Assembly (NCBI RefSeq): GCF_900115715.1
Contig: NZ_FOXM01000003.1
Span: 332,105-396,104 of the forward strand
Length of the DNA stretch: 64,000 nucleotides
Source: Geopseudomonas sagittaria
GTDB lineage: Bacteria > Pseudomonadota > Gammaproteobacteria > Pseudomonadales > Pseudomonadaceae
Reading direction: 5' to 3'
Part shown: one piece after another, positions 22,842 to 32,299 of the stretch
Position numbering within the stretch: position 1 is the stretch's first letter
How the letters are laid out: every line of letters begins with the position of its first letter
Translations under genes and position numbers: made by a program
Notes under the pieces: generated by a model
Told to the model about the DNA's origin: nothing
Databases searched by the model: none
Seen by the model: the letters and a program-made list of their open reading frames with translations, nothing else

Positions 22842-23828
22842 TTAGTGCGTTACCGCGCTGGCCAGCTCCTCTCGCGACAGGGCGATCTCCACCGGCAGGC
22901 CATCCTCGGCGGCGACCACCTCGCGCACCACCTCCCAGTCCAGACGCATGCTGTCTTTCAGGTCATCGCGCTTGAGCAGGGTATTGATCACTTCGGTGTG
23001 CTTGTCGACCACCGAGGGGTCGCCGTGATCGTCCAGCGGCGTGTGGGCCTCGAGGTAGACCTTGCCGCCCGCTACGCCGAACTTGTACGGCTCGTTGATG
23101 ATCCGCACCGACGTGCCGACCGGCACCATCTTCGCCAGCTCCAGCACGTTGTGGTTGAGCATGCGGAAGCAGCCATGACTGACACGCATGCCGATGCCGA
23201 ACTTCTTGTTCGAACCGTGGATCAGGTAACCCGGCGTACCCAGGGTGAACTTGAATGGGCCCAGCGGATTGTCCGGTCCCGGCGGGAACACCGCCGGCAG
23301 AATGTCACCGTCCGCGGCATGCTCGGCGCGGATCGACGCTGGCGGCGTCCAGGTCGGATTCGGAAACTTCCCGGTGATGGTGGTGCTGGCGATCGGCGAG
23401 CCCCAGCCTTCGCGGCCGATCCCCATCGGGAAGGTATGCACCACGTTCTGACCCTTGGGGTAGTAGTACATGCGGTACTCGGCCAGGTTGATCACGATGC
23501 CTTCACGCGGTCCTGGCGGCAGCACGAAGCGGGTCGGCAGGACGATATCGGTTCCCTCGCCAGGCAGCCAGGGATCGACGCCCGGATTGGCAGCGACCAT
23601 TTCCAGATAGCCGAGGTCGTTGGCCGTGCCGATGTCGGCGAAGGTGTCCTCGTACTTGGCCTTGATCACCCGGACCTGGCCGACAACATCCTCACCGGGC
23701 GGCGGCAGAGGCAGTTCGAGCGCGCCGGCGGGTGCAGCCAGCAGCAGTGCGGCCAGGCTGGCCAGCATGGGGCGAACGGCAACAACACGGGTGAACATCG
23801 GCGATACCTGAGCAATTTTAACGGTCAT
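22842..23828 (-). CDS. Periplasmic L,D-transpeptidase (ErfK/YbiS family)
   Basis: This 328-residue exported protein carries a signal peptide ending AAPAGA, a LysM-like segment (GTANDLGYLEMVAANPGVDPWLPGEGTDIVLP) and a YkuD catalytic domain with HGSNKKFGIGMRVSHGCFRM, where C220 is the nucleophile. The family cross-links peptidoglycan or attaches Lpp-type lipoproteins to it; being next to oprI, it is an attractive candidate to anchor OprI, but that is inference. The ATG at 23828 follows GGGGGTG. An ATG at 23798 would give a shorter, more classical signal peptide but has a poorer ribosome-binding site. Confidence 0.88.
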   Translation of the reverse strand: MTVKIAQVSPMFTRVVAVRPMLASLAALLLAAPAGALELPLPPPGEDVVGQVRVIKAKYEDTFADIGTANDLGYLEMVAANPGVDPWLPGEGTDIVLPTRFVLPPGPREGIVINLAEYRMYYYPKGQNVVHTFPMGIGREGWGSPIASTTITGKFPNPTWTPPASIRAEHAADGDILPAVFPPGPDNPLGPFKFTLGTPGYLIHGSNKKFGIGMRVSHGCFRMLNHNVLELAKMVPVGTSVRIINEPYKFGVAGGKVYLEAHTPLDDHGDPSVVDKHTEVINTLLKRDDLKDSMRLDWEVVREVVAAEDGLPVEIALSREELASAVTH

Positions 23829-23862
23829 TAATTGTACACCCCCGGCAAAAGCAGGGGAAACC

Positions 23863-24144
23863 TCAGCGCAACGGCCAGTCGCGCGGCAAGCCATGACGGT
23901 CGGCACGCAGGCGCTGCAGGCAGGCCGAGCACAGGCGACGATCCTTCAGTGCGGTCTTGTCCAGCGCTTGCCACAACGGATGGGCCGGCAACAGGCTGCC
24001 GCACAGGGTGTGATCGCCCGGATCGTCCAGCTCCAGCTGCCGGGCGACCAGGTGCATGCGCGCCTCCTGACAAGCGAACAGGTCCAGCTGCTCGTCGGGA
24101 ACAAGCAGCCGGTAGGCGTACAGGGACCAGGAATGGCGCGACAT
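23863..24144 (-). CDS. Conserved hypothetical protein with cysteine motifs
   Basis: I do not recognise a named family. The 93-residue product begins MSRHSWSLYAYRLLVPDEQL and has four cysteines: one in LFACQE, one in GDHTLCGSL and a CSAC pair in RRLCSACLQRLRADR. Together with nearby histidines these could form a zinc site. There is no signal peptide or membrane segment. It lies between the L,D-transpeptidase and tesA genes on the same strand, the position of a small hypothetical gene in P. aeruginosa as I remember it. GGAG precedes the ATG at 24144 by eight bases. Confidence 0.7.
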   Translation of the reverse strand: MSRHSWSLYAYRLLVPDEQLDLFACQEARMHLVARQLELDDPGDHTLCGSLLPAHPLWQALDKTALKDRRLCSACLQRLRADRHGLPRDWPLR

Positions 24145-24204
24145 CAATGGCTCCGGGGCGGCGCGGCGCGCAACCTTAGCCGAAAGCCTCGGGCGGGAAA
24201 AGCC

Positions 24205-24810
24205 TCACAGCAGCGGTTGCAGCGTCGGCCAGAGATTTTCCAGCAGAATCGGCTGGGCGGCGGCCGTCGGATGGATGCCGTCGGCCTGCACCATGCCGTC
24301 GACGCCCCCCACGCCCTCGAGGAAGAACGGCACCAGCGGCACCTGCTCGCGCTCGGCCAGCTCGACGTACGCCTGCTCGAAGGCGCGGGTATAGCGCGGG
24401 CCGTAGTTGGGCGGCAGCCTCATGCCCAGCAGCAGCACCTCTGCCCCGGCCGCGCGGCTCTGCGCAATCATAGCCGCAAGATTCTGTTGCAATTGCACAG
24501 GCGGCTGGCCACGCAGGCCGTCGTTGCCGCCCAGCTCGATCAGCACCAGCTGTGGCGCATGCGCATCGAGCAGCGCCGGCAGGCGGGAGAGCCCGCCGGC
24601 ACTGGTGTCGCCGCTCACCGAGGCGTTCACCACCTGCCACTGCGGAGCCTCCCGTTGCAGACGCTCGGCCAGCAGGCTGACCCAGCCATCGCGGGTTTCC
24701 AGGCCGAAAGCCGCACTGATACTATCGCCAACGACCAGCAAGGTTCCCGCCGTCGCATTCTGGGCCAGCAACAGCAGGCCCAGACAGCCGCGCAACAACC
24801 AGATACGCAT
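24205..24810 (-). CDS. tesA: Periplasmic acyl-CoA thioesterase I / lysophospholipase / arylesterase
   Basis: This 201-residue SGNH hydrolase has a signal peptide (MRIWLLRGCLGLLLLAQNATA), the nucleophile S30 in VVGDSISAAFGL, the GGNDGLRG block and the catalytic D177/H180 in DGIHP. The length equals that of pseudomonad TesA. GGAGA lies eight bases before the ATG at 24810; an in-frame ATG at 24822 overlaps the start of the opposite gene and is less likely. The start codon faces that of the ABC ATPase gene only ten bases away. Confidence 0.95.
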   Translation of the reverse strand: MRIWLLRGCLGLLLLAQNATAGTLLVVGDSISAAFGLETRDGWVSLLAERLQREAPQWQVVNASVSGDTSAGGLSRLPALLDAHAPQLVLIELGGNDGLRGQPPVQLQQNLAAMIAQSRAAGAEVLLLGMRLPPNYGPRYTRAFEQAYVELAEREQVPLVPFFLEGVGGVDGMVQADGIHPTAAAQPILLENLWPTLQPLL

Positions 24811-24820
24811 CGGATTCTCC

Positions 24821-25501
24821 ATGAACAGCAGCATTCTTGCCGCGCAGAACCTTAGCAAAGTGGTCGGCAGCGCGGAAGGCGAGCTGACCATCCTCGACGA
24901 TCTATCCCTGCAGCTCGGCCGCGGCGACAGCCTGGCCATCGTCGGTCGCTCCGGCTCGGGCAAATCCACCCTGCTCGGCCTGCTCGCCGGCCTCGACCGC
25001 CCCAGCAGCGGTGACGTGCTGCTGGCCGGCCATGTCCTCTCCCATCTCGATGAGGACCAGCGCGCCCGCGTGCGCGCCGAACACGTCGGCTTCGTGTTCC
25101 AGTCGTTCCAGCTGCTCGACAGCCTCACCGCGCTGGAAAACGTCATGCTGCCGCTGGAGCTGGCCGGCTGCGGCGAGGCCCGCGAACGCGCGCGCAACCT
25201 GCTGGAGCGGGTCGGTCTCGGCCAGCGCCTCGGCCACTACCCACGCCAGCTGTCCGGTGGCGAGCAGCAGCGGGTAGCGATTGCCCGTGCCTTCGTCGGC
25301 GAGCCGGACATCCTGTTTGCCGACGAACCCACCGGCAATCTAGACAGCCTCACCGGCGAGCGCATCACCGAACTGCTGTTCGAGCTCAACCGCGAGCGCG
25401 GCACCACCCTGGTGCTGGTTACCCACGACGCCCGCCTGGCCGCCCGCTGCCAGCAGCAGATCCGCCTGGAAGCTGGGCGCCTGGTCGCCACGGAGGCCTG
25501 A
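24821..25501 (+). CDS. ABC transporter ATP-binding protein (YbbA type)
   Basis: This 226-residue ATPase has Walker [10 protein letters not shown] at residues 42-50, the signature [14 protein letters not shown] and Walker [13 protein letters not shown], followed by the H-loop VTHD. It is the LolD/YbbA/MacB-type subunit and pairs with the FtsX-like permease encoded one base downstream. No Shine-Dalgarno sequence is visible, and the ten bases to the divergent tesA start leave no room for a separate leader, so the transcript may be leaderless or start inside tesA. Confidence 0.92.
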   Translation: MNSSILAAQNLSKVVGSAEGELTILDDLSLQLGRGDSLAIVGRSGSGKSTLLGLLAGLDRPSSGDVLLAGHVLSHLDEDQRARVRAEHVGFVFQSFQLLDSLTALENVMLPLELAGCGEARERARNLLERVGLGQRLGHYPRQLSGGEQQRVAIARAFVGEPDILFADEPTGNLDSLTGERITELLFELNRERGTTLVLVTHDARLAARCQQQIRLEAGRLVATEA

Positions 25502-25502
25502 C

Positions 25503-28007
25503 ATGCGCACCCTGCCGCTTACCCGCCTGCTCCAGCTGAGCCTGCGCCAGTTGCTGCGCGAGGCGCGCAGCGGCGAACTGCGCGTGCTGTTCTTCGCTCT
25601 GCTGATCGCCGTCTCGGCCAGCAGTGCCATCGGCTATTTCAGCGCCCGTCTGAATGGCGCCATGCTGCTGCAGGCCGGCGAATTCCTCGCCGCCGACCTG
25701 GTGCTGCGCGGCAGCGCCCCCGCCGCTGCCGAGCAGATCGCCGCCGGCCGCCAGCAGGGCCTGGCGCACGCCCGTGCCGTGGAGTTTTCCAGCGTGGTCG
25801 CCACCGACCAGGCCATCCAGCTGGCCAGCGTCAAGGCAGTGGACGAGGCCTACCCGTTGCGCGGCCAGCTGAGGAGCGCCGAGCGCCCCTTCGCCGCCGA
25901 GACGCCCGGCGGACGCCCGGCGCCCGGCGAGGCCTGGGTCGAGGCGCGCCTGCTGGTGGCGCTGGACCTGGCGATCGGCGACTCGATCGAGATCGGTCGC
26001 CAGCCGCTGCGCCTGACCCGGGTGCTGACCTACGAGCCCGATCGCGCCGGCGACTTCTACAGCCTGACCCCGCGGGTGCTGATCAACCTGGCCGACCTGG
26101 ACAGCACCGGGGTGGTCCAGCCCGGCAGTCGGGTCAGCTACCGCGAACTGTGGCGCGGCGAGCCCGCCGCGCTGGCCGCCTATCGCCGCGCTATCGAGCC
26201 CGGCCTGGCCGCCCACCAGCGCCTGCAGGACGCTCGCGACGGCAGCCGCCAGATCGGCGGCGCCCTCGACCGCGCCGGACACTATCTGGGCCTGGCCAGC
26301 CTGGTCGCCGTACTGCTCGCCGGGGTTGCCGTCGCCCTGTCCGCCGCACGCTTCGCCAGTCGGCGCTACGACCTGAGCGCCATGCTGCGCTGCTTCGGCC
26401 TGTCGCGCCGCGAGGCGCTGCTGCTGTTCGGCCTGCAACTGCTGCTGCTCGGCCTGTTCGCCAGCCTGGCCGGCGCATTGCTCGGCTGGCTGGCGCAGTT
26501 CGGCCTGTTCTACCTGCTCGGTGGACTGCTGCCGGACGAGATCCCCGCCGGCGGCCTGCTGCCGGCGCTGGTCGGCATGGCCACCGGCCTGGTGGCGCTG
26601 GCCGGCTTCGCCCTGCCGCCGCTGGCCGCCCTGGGCCGGGTGCCGCCGCTGCGCGTGCTGCGCCGCGACCTGCTGCCGCTGCCCCTGGCCAGCTGGCTGG
26701 TCTACGCCTGCGCCCTGCTGGCGCTGGCCCTGATCATGTGGTGGCTGAGTCTGGAGATCCTGCTGACCCTCGCCCTGCTCGGCGGCGGCCTGGTTGCCTG
26801 CCTGCTGTTCGGCGGCCTGTGGCTGCTGGCCCTGCGCGGCCTGCGCGGCCTGCTGGCCAACGCCGGGCTGACCTGGCGCCTGGGTCTAGGCCAGCTGCTC
26901 CGCCATCCGCTGGCGGCCGCCGGGCAGTCGCTGGCCTTCGGCCTGATCCTGCTGGCCATGGCCCTGGCCGTGATGCTGCGCAGCGAACTGCTGGACAACT
27001 GGCACGCGCAGCTCCCCGAGCAGGCGCCCAACCACTTCGCCCTGAACATCCTGCCCGCCGAGGAACAGGCCTTCGCCGCACGTATCGCCGAGCTGTCGCC
27101 GCAGCCCGCCACGCTCTATCCGGTCGTCCCCGGGCGGCTGCTCAGCATCAACGGCGAGCCGTGGCAGACTCGGGTCGACCAGGAAACCCGCGGCGACCGC
27201 GCGGTACGCCGCGACCTCAGCCTGACGTGGTCGGCCAGCCTGCCGCAGGACAATCAGCTGCTCGCCGGTCAGTGGTGGGACGGCCTGCCAGCCGACCATG
27301 GCCCGGCCGTGTCGATGGAGGCCGAGCTGGCCGAACGCCTCGGCGTCGGCCTGGGTGATCGCCTCGTCTTCAGCATCGCCGGGCAGGAGGTGGAGGCACG
27401 GGTGAGCAGCCTGCGCAGCGTCAACTGGGACAATTTCCAGCCGAATTTCTTCATGATCTTCGAGCCACGCATCCTCGCCGACCTGCCGACCACCTACCTC
27501 ACCAGCTTCTACCTGCCACCAGGCTCCGAGCGCGCGCTGGTCGAGCTGGCGCGCGCCTTCCCGGCAGTCACTCTGCTGCAGGTCGACGCGGTGCTCGCCC
27601 AGCTGCGCAGCATCCTGGGCCAGGTGACCCTGGCGGTCGAATACGTGCTGCTGTTCGTGCTCGCGGCCGGCCTCGCGGTGCTGTTCGCCGGCCTGCAGGC
27701 GACGCTGGACGAGCGTATCCGCCAAGGCGCCCTGCTGCGCGCCCTCGGTGCCGAACGCGGACTGCTGGTCCGCGCCCGCCGCAACGAGTTCGCCGTGCTC
27801 GGCGCCGGCAGCGGCCTGCTCGCGGCGCTGGGCTGCGAAGTGGCCAGCGCCCTGCTCTACCGCTTGGTGTTCGACCTGTCCTGGCAGCCGCACCCATCCC
27901 TGCTTCTGCTGCCGCTGATCGGCGCGCTGCTGGTCGGCGGCGCAGGATTGCTCGGCACCCGCCGCGCCCTGAATGCCAGCCCGCTCGCCGTGCTGCGCGA
28001 AACCTGA
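25503..28007 (+). CDS. ABC transporter permease, FtsX/YbbP family
   Basis: This 834-residue membrane protein has an N-terminal helix, a large periplasmic region, FtsX-type transmembrane bundles near residues 260-400, further helices up to about 500, a second extracytoplasmic domain (about 500-700) and a terminal three-helix FtsX bundle ([18 protein letters not shown] onward). This duplicated arrangement is that of YbbP, predicted to work with YbbA and linked by genomic context to TesA. The substrate is unknown; lipids or hydrophobic compounds are the usual guess. Only one base separates it from the ATPase gene. Confidence 0.9.
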   Translation: MRTLPLTRLLQLSLRQLLREARSGELRVLFFALLIAVSASSAIGYFSARLNGAMLLQAGEFLAADLVLRGSAPAAAEQIAAGRQQGLAHARAVEFSSVVATDQAIQLASVKAVDEAYPLRGQLRSAERPFAAETPGGRPAPGEAWVEARLLVALDLAIGDSIEIGRQPLRLTRVLTYEPDRAGDFYSLTPRVLINLADLDSTGVVQPGSRVSYRELWRGEPAALAAYRRAIEPGLAAHQRLQDARDGSRQIGGALDRAGHYLGLASLVAVLLAGVAVALSAARFASRRYDLSAMLRCFGLSRREALLLFGLQLLLLGLFASLAGALLGWLAQFGLFYLLGGLLPDEIPAGGLLPALVGMATGLVALAGFALPPLAALGRVPPLRVLRRDLLPLPLASWLVYACALLALALIMWWLSLEILLTLALLGGGLVACLLFGGLWLLALRGLRGLLANAGLTWRLGLGQLLRHPLAAAGQSLAFGLILLAMALAVMLRSELLDNWHAQLPEQAPNHFALNILPAEEQAFAARIAELSPQPATLYPVVPGRLLSINGEPWQTRVDQETRGDRAVRRDLSLTWSASLPQDNQLLAGQWWDGLPADHGPAVSMEAELAERLGVGLGDRLVFSIAGQEVEARVSSLRSVNWDNFQPNFFMIFEPRILADLPTTYLTSFYLPPGSERALVELARAFPAVTLLQVDAVLAQLRSILGQVTLAVEYVLLFVLAAGLAVLFAGLQATLDERIRQGALLRALGAERGLLVRARRNEFAVLGAGSGLLAALGCEVASALLYRLVFDLSWQPHPSLLLLPLIGALLVGGAGLLGTRRALNASPLAVLRET

Positions 28008-28043
28008 ACCTGCCTACCACCCGCCTTGCTGGATGAATGCCCG

Positions 28044-28541
28044 ATGAGCCGTTACCGTCCGCCGCGTACCGCCGGCACCCCGCTGATCACCCCCGAGGGC
28101 GAGGCACGCATGCGCGCCGAGTTGCACGAGCTGTGGAACGTGCGCCGTCCGCAGGTCACCCAGGCGGTCAGCGAGGCGGCCGCCCAGGGCGATCGTTCCG
28201 AGAACGCCGAGTACACCTACGGCAAGAAGATGCTGCGCGAGATCGACAGTCGGGTGCGCTTTCTGCGCAAGCGCCTGGAGAACCTCAAGGTGATCAGTGA
28301 GCGGCCGAGCGATCCCGGCAAGGTCTACTTCGGCGCCTGGGTCACCCTCGAGGACGAGGACGGCGAAACCGCCCGCTATCGCATCGTCGGCCCCGACGAG
28401 TTCGACCTCAAGCTCAACCTGATCAGCATCGACTCGCCGCTGGCCCGCGCCCTGGTCGGCAAGGCGCTGGACGCCGAAGTACAGGTGCACACACCGACCG
28501 GCGAGCGCACCTGGTACGTGGTCGAGATCGATTATCCCTGA
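28044..28541 (+). CDS. greB: Transcription elongation factor GreB
   Basis: This 165-residue factor rescues backtracked RNA polymerase by stimulating transcript cleavage. The N-terminal coiled coil contains [31 protein letters not shown], with the acidic tip residues D and E at GDRSENAEY, and the C-terminal FKBP-like domain follows. YTYGKK is the GreB-type rather than GreA-type sequence. The frame starts earlier with TTG, but MSRYRPP at 28044 is the family start. It follows the permease gene by 36 bases. Confidence 0.95.
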   Translation: MSRYRPPRTAGTPLITPEGEARMRAELHELWNVRRPQVTQAVSEAAAQGDRSENAEYTYGKKMLREIDSRVRFLRKRLENLKVISERPSDPGKVYFGAWVTLEDEDGETARYRIVGPDEFDLKLNLISIDSPLARALVGKALDAEVQVHTPTGERTWYVVEIDYP

Positions 28542-28550
28542 GCGCCCGCT

Positions 28551-29000
28551 TCAGCGGCTGGAGCAGGCACGCGCGAGCACCTCGTCAAACGACAGCTTGC
28601 CGGCGCCCTCCAGCAGCAGCGCCACGCAGGCCGCCAGCAGCGCCAAGGCGTATTCGTAGCCGTTGTTGCTCATGAAGAAGCCGTTGACCCAGTGCACGCT
28701 GAAGATCGCCACCAGCGCGACCACGACCAGCACCGCAGCCGCCGGGCGCACCAGCAGGCCGATGACCAGCGCCAGGCCGCCGAAGAACTCGCCGCTGCCG
28801 GCCAGCAGCGCCATCAGGTAACCCGGGGCCAGACCGATCGACTCCATCCACTGACCGACACCGGCCAGACCGCCACCGCCAAACCAGCCGAACAGCTTCT
28901 GGGCGCCGTGGGCCATGAAGGTCAAGCCGATCACCACGCGCAGCACGGTCAGGCCGTAGCCGCCGCGGGTGGACATCAGGGAGGCACAGAACGCATTCAT
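28551..29000 (-). CDS. DoxX family membrane protein
   Basis: This 149-residue protein has four hydrophobic helices and the family pattern LRVVIGLTFMAHGAQKLFGWFGG ... GSGEFFGGLALVIGLLVRPAA. DoxX proteins sit in the inner membrane; some take part in redox or thiosulfate-related functions, but the role here is unknown. It ends ten bases from the convergent greB stop. The upstream frame continues but is not family-like, so the ATG at 29000 is chosen. Confidence 0.85.
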   Translation of the reverse strand: MNAFCASLMSTRGGYGLTVLRVVIGLTFMAHGAQKLFGWFGGGGLAGVGQWMESIGLAPGYLMALLAGSGEFFGGLALVIGLLVRPAAAVLVVVALVAIFSVHWVNGFFMSNNGYEYALALLAACVALLLEGAGKLSFDEVLARACSSR

Positions 29001-29100
29001 GACAGGATTCTCTTCAGGCAGGTGATGAAGAGAATCTAGCCGAGAAACCCGAAACGAACAGCGCAAACCCCCGGCGTAACCGATCGAAAAACCAGATCGA

Positions 29101-30555
29101 TCAAGGTTCCAGACGATAGCGCTCGCGGGCGAAGGCCAGATGGTACTTGTTGACGCTGCTGACGTAGCTGACCACGCCCATGCCGAAGCGCTCGGCGGCC
29201 AGCCGCTCGACCTGGAAGAACCACTGGTTGGGATTGAGCCCGCGCCTGCGGGCCTCGGCGCGCAGACGCTGCACGCGCTGCGGGCCCAGGTTGTAGGCGG
29301 CGAGGACAAAGGCCATGCGCTCGCGCTCGTTGAACTGGGCGCTGGCGAAATAGCGTCGGCGGATCATCGCCAGATACTTCGCCCCGGCCTGCACGTTGCC
29401 GTCGAGACTGGCGGCATTGCCCACCCCGACGTTGCGCGCCGCCGCCGGCGTGACCTGCAGCAGCCCCGTGGCCCCGCCAGCCCCGCGGGCGGCCGGATTG
29501 AGGGTCGACTCCTTGAACGCCAGCGCCGCCAGCAGCAGCCAGTCCAGCGACTGCGCCCGGGCATGCTGCATCAGCACCGGACGCACCCGCTCGAGACGCT
29601 GGCGCTCGAGACGGCCAAGGGGATAGTGGACCTTGTACAGGCGCCGATAGACCCGCAGGAAGGCCGCATCCTGATCGGCCGGGGCGCGGTAGCCGCGCAG
29701 GAAGCGGTCGACGCTGGCGCGCAGGTTGGGCGCCGCACGCTGCACGAACCAGCTCATGTCACCCTGGTCGGTCAGTTGCAGGTGGCGCTCGATGCGCAGT
29801 TTCGGCAGTACCTTGGCCCAGCGCTCGGCAATCGGCAGTTCGACCGCGGTCATCGGCAGGATGCCGGCGTGCACCAGCTCCAGCACATCCTCCACGGCCA
29901 GGCTGGGGTCCTGCCAGTCGGCGACGATCGGCGTCTTCAAGCCGGCATTGACCTTCAGCAAGGCATCGCGTGCGGCGCTGCCCGCCGGCAGCGCCAGGCT
30001 GCGGCCGGCCAGTTGCTCGAGACGCTGATAGCGGCGGTTGCCCTGGCGCGCCACCACCACCAGCGGCACATCGCGCAGGATCGGCGTGCTGGCGCGCACC
30101 GCCATGCCGCGGCGCACCGGCAGCAGCTCGCCCGGCGCGACCAGATCGCCCTCGCCACGCAGCAACGCCGGCAGCAACTGCTCCTTGGGCAGCGGGATCA
30201 GCTTCAGGCGCACCTCGCGACCGTCGCGGGCGTTGCGATTGAGGTACTGCTCGAAGGCGCGCAGACGCCGATACTCGATGCCAATCGGCTCGCCGCGCAC
30301 CTCGCCGGAGCTGTTGCGGCTCTGGTTGACCAGCACGCGCAGCTGGCCGCTGGCACGCACGGCGGCCAGATCGCGAGTCGTCTCGCCCGGCGCCCAGCCT
30401 TCCGGCGGGCCGGCCAGACGCGCACTGGCGCCCTGCGGCAGCAGCGCCAGCAGGCACCCCAGCAGCATCAGGACGGGCAGCGTCGCGGCACAACGCTCGA
30501 CAAAGCCGCTGCATCGGGCAGCCAGGTTGCGGTTAAATAAGCTCTTTTTCGTCAA
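29101..30555 (-). CDS. MltF-like membrane-bound lytic murein transglycosylase
   Basis: The 484-residue product has an N-terminal signal/anchor (hydrophobic [19 protein letters not shown]), a solute-binding-protein-like domain (about residues 70-290) and an SLT lytic transglycosylase domain whose catalytic glutamate is expected at E349 in [22 protein letters not shown]. This order matches MltF, which cleaves peptidoglycan with formation of anhydromuropeptides. The first in-frame ATG that fits would remove the basic start of the signal, so the TTG at 30555, preceded by AAGGGA, is proposed. An ATG at 30468 is the fallback. Confidence 0.85.
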   Translation of the reverse strand: MTKKSLFNRNLAARCSGFVERCAATLPVLMLLGCLLALLPQGASARLAGPPEGWAPGETTRDLAAVRASGQLRVLVNQSRNSSGEVRGEPIGIEYRRLRAFEQYLNRNARDGREVRLKLIPLPKEQLLPALLRGEGDLVAPGELLPVRRGMAVRASTPILRDVPLVVVARQGNRRYQRLEQLAGRSLALPAGSAARDALLKVNAGLKTPIVADWQDPSLAVEDVLELVHAGILPMTAVELPIAERWAKVLPKLRIERHLQLTDQGDMSWFVQRAAPNLRASVDRFLRGYRAPADQDAAFLRVYRRLYKVHYPLGRLERQRLERVRPVLMQHARAQSLDWLLLAALAFKESTLNPAARGAGGATGLLQVTPAAARNVGVGNAASLDGNVQAGAKYLAMIRRRYFASAQFNERERMAFVLAAYNLGPQRVQRLRAEARRRGLNPNQWFFQVERLAAERFGMGVVSYVSSVNKYHLAFARERYRLEP

Positions 30556-30603
30556 TCTCGAATTCCCTTCCAGGGCATTCGGCCAGAATACGGGTGCAGC
30601 ACC

Positions 30604-31410
30604 ATGCAGCTGATCGACATCGGCGTCAATCTGACCCATGCCTCATTCGCCAAAGACCGCGAAGGTTTTCTGCAACGCGCCTATGCCGCCGACGTCTGCC
30701 AGATGGTGCTCACCGGTACCTCGCCGGACGACAGCGAAGCGGCACTGGAACTGTGCCGGCAGTTCGACCCCGAAGGCCGCCGTCTGTTCGCCACCGCCGG
30801 CCTGCACCCCCACGAGGCCAGCCAGTGGAACAGCGACAGTGCGCGTCGGCTGCGCGACCTGCTGGGCGAGCCGCAGGTGCGTGCAGTGGGTGAATGCGGG
30901 CTGGATTTCAATCGCGACTTCTCGCCCAGGCCCCAGCAGGAGCGCGCGCTCGAGGAGCAACTGGCGCTGGCCTGCGAGCTGGGCCGCCCGGTGTTCCTCC
31001 ACGAGCGCGAGGCCAGCGAGCGCCTGCTGGCGATCCTCGGCGAGTTCCGCGACCGTCTGCCGGCCGCGGTGGTGCACTGCTTCACCGGCGAGAAGCGCGC
31101 GCTGTACGCCTACCTCGACCTCGACCTGCATATCGGCATCACCGGCTGGATCTGCGACGAGCGCCGCGGCAGCCACCTCCACCCACTGGTGCGCGAGATT
31201 CCGGCCGGCCGGCTGATGCTGGAAAGCGATGCCCCCTACCTGCTGCCGCGCACCCTGCGGCCACGCCCCAAGCACGGTCACAACGAGCCGGCCTTCCTGA
31301 TCGAGGTGCTCAACGAGGTCGCGCGCCATCGCCACGAGACGCCGGAAATCCTGGCGGCACACAGCACGGCCTGCGCCCGAGCGTTCTTCGGCCTGCCGGA
31401 GCTGGCTTAG
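30604..31410 (+). CDS. tatD: TatD family metal-dependent DNase
   Basis: This 268-residue TIM-barrel hydrolase begins [15 protein letters not shown], as in E. coli-type TatD, and has the metal-binding [43 protein letters not shown] and [13 protein letters not shown] blocks. The family degrades DNA from the 3' end. It is divergent from the lytic transglycosylase gene with 48 bases between starts. Confidence 0.9.
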   Translation: MQLIDIGVNLTHASFAKDREGFLQRAYAADVCQMVLTGTSPDDSEAALELCRQFDPEGRRLFATAGLHPHEASQWNSDSARRLRDLLGEPQVRAVGECGLDFNRDFSPRPQQERALEEQLALACELGRPVFLHEREASERLLAILGEFRDRLPAAVVHCFTGEKRALYAYLDLDLHIGITGWICDERRGSHLHPLVREIPAGRLMLESDAPYLLPRTLRPRPKHGHNEPAFLIEVLNEVARHRHETPEILAAHSTACARAFFGLPELA

Positions 31411-31435
31411 CTCTCAATGCTCGCGGGCACGGCGA

Positions 31436-32206
31436 TCAGCAGACGCTGTCCGCCGCGCCCAGTGCCTCCTGCAGCTGCAGCAGCACCGCATCCGCCTCGA
31501 CCTCGGCGGCCGCCAGCTCGCGCTGCCAACGCACCAGGCAGGGCTGCAGGTCGGCTTCGTCGCCGGCTCGCAGGCACCATTGCAGATGGTCGTGCCAGTC
31601 GCCCAGCGCCGACTGCGCAGCCTTGAGGGCAGCCGGCGGCGCGGACAGCTGATGCGGCCAGACCTCGGCGGCGTAGCGCACGCGCTTGACCAGCAGGCGC
31701 AGACGATGGCGGTCGTGCGCCGGGTCGGCCAGCGCCGTCTGCAGCGCCTGCTGCTGGCGCAGCAGCCGGCGGTGCAACTTCTTCTCCATGCCCTTGAGCA
31801 GCCCTTCGCGCTCCACCTCGCGCAGCAACCCGGGCCACTGGGTCAGGCACTGCTGCAGATGGGGCAGCGCCGGACCGGCGAGCAGGGCCTGATAGCCCTG
31901 CTCGAGGATCTGCCGGCGCGCCATCGCGGGCCTGTGCAGGCCGTGATGCTCCAGCTCACTGATCAGCACTTCCAGATCGCGCAGCGGACTGCTCAGCCGC
32001 CCGACCTCGGCGGTGGCCGCCTCCAGGGTGTCGACGCCTGGCAGGCCGCGCAGCGGCCGCAGCAGGCTGCGCAGGCGCCGCACGGCGATGCGCAGGTCGT
32101 GCAAGGCTTCTGCGTCGGTAGCGGCCGCCAGCCGCGCCCCGGTCGCCAGCAGGGCCACCTCCAGGGTAATGAAGCGCGCGATCAGCCGATTGGCCAGTGC
32201 CGCCAT
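31436..32206 (-). CDS. CHAD domain protein
   Basis: This 256-residue, mostly helical protein is a stand-alone CHAD domain. ALHDLRIAVRRLRSLLRPLRGL and HRLRLLVKRVRYAAEVW provide the conserved histidine and arginine/lysine rows that bind polyphosphate or other polyanions in this family. There is no signal peptide. It converges with tatD, leaving 25 bases between stop codons. The biological role is unknown; polyphosphate granule binding is the family expectation. Confidence 0.88.
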   Translation of the reverse strand: MAALANRLIARFITLEVALLATGARLAAATDAEALHDLRIAVRRLRSLLRPLRGLPGVDTLEAATAEVGRLSSPLRDLEVLISELEHHGLHRPAMARRQILEQGYQALLAGPALPHLQQCLTQWPGLLREVEREGLLKGMEKKLHRRLLRQQQALQTALADPAHDRHRLRLLVKRVRYAAEVWPHQLSAPPAALKAAQSALGDWHDHLQWCLRAGDEADLQPCLVRWQRELAAAEVEADAVLLQLQEALGAADSVC

Positions 32207-32299
32207 TGAGTTTCCTCCGCAAGGGGTTGATCCGCTTCAGCGCCGAGCATAGCAGGCGCCTGCCGCCGCCACCGCGAAGCAGTCCAGGCACCGCGCGGC

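Noticed and set aside
28551..29309. Longer 252-residue start for the DoxX gene
   Set aside because: The extra N-terminal residues are Ser/Trp/Ala-rich with no family similarity. The ATG at 29000 gives the normal DoxX length.
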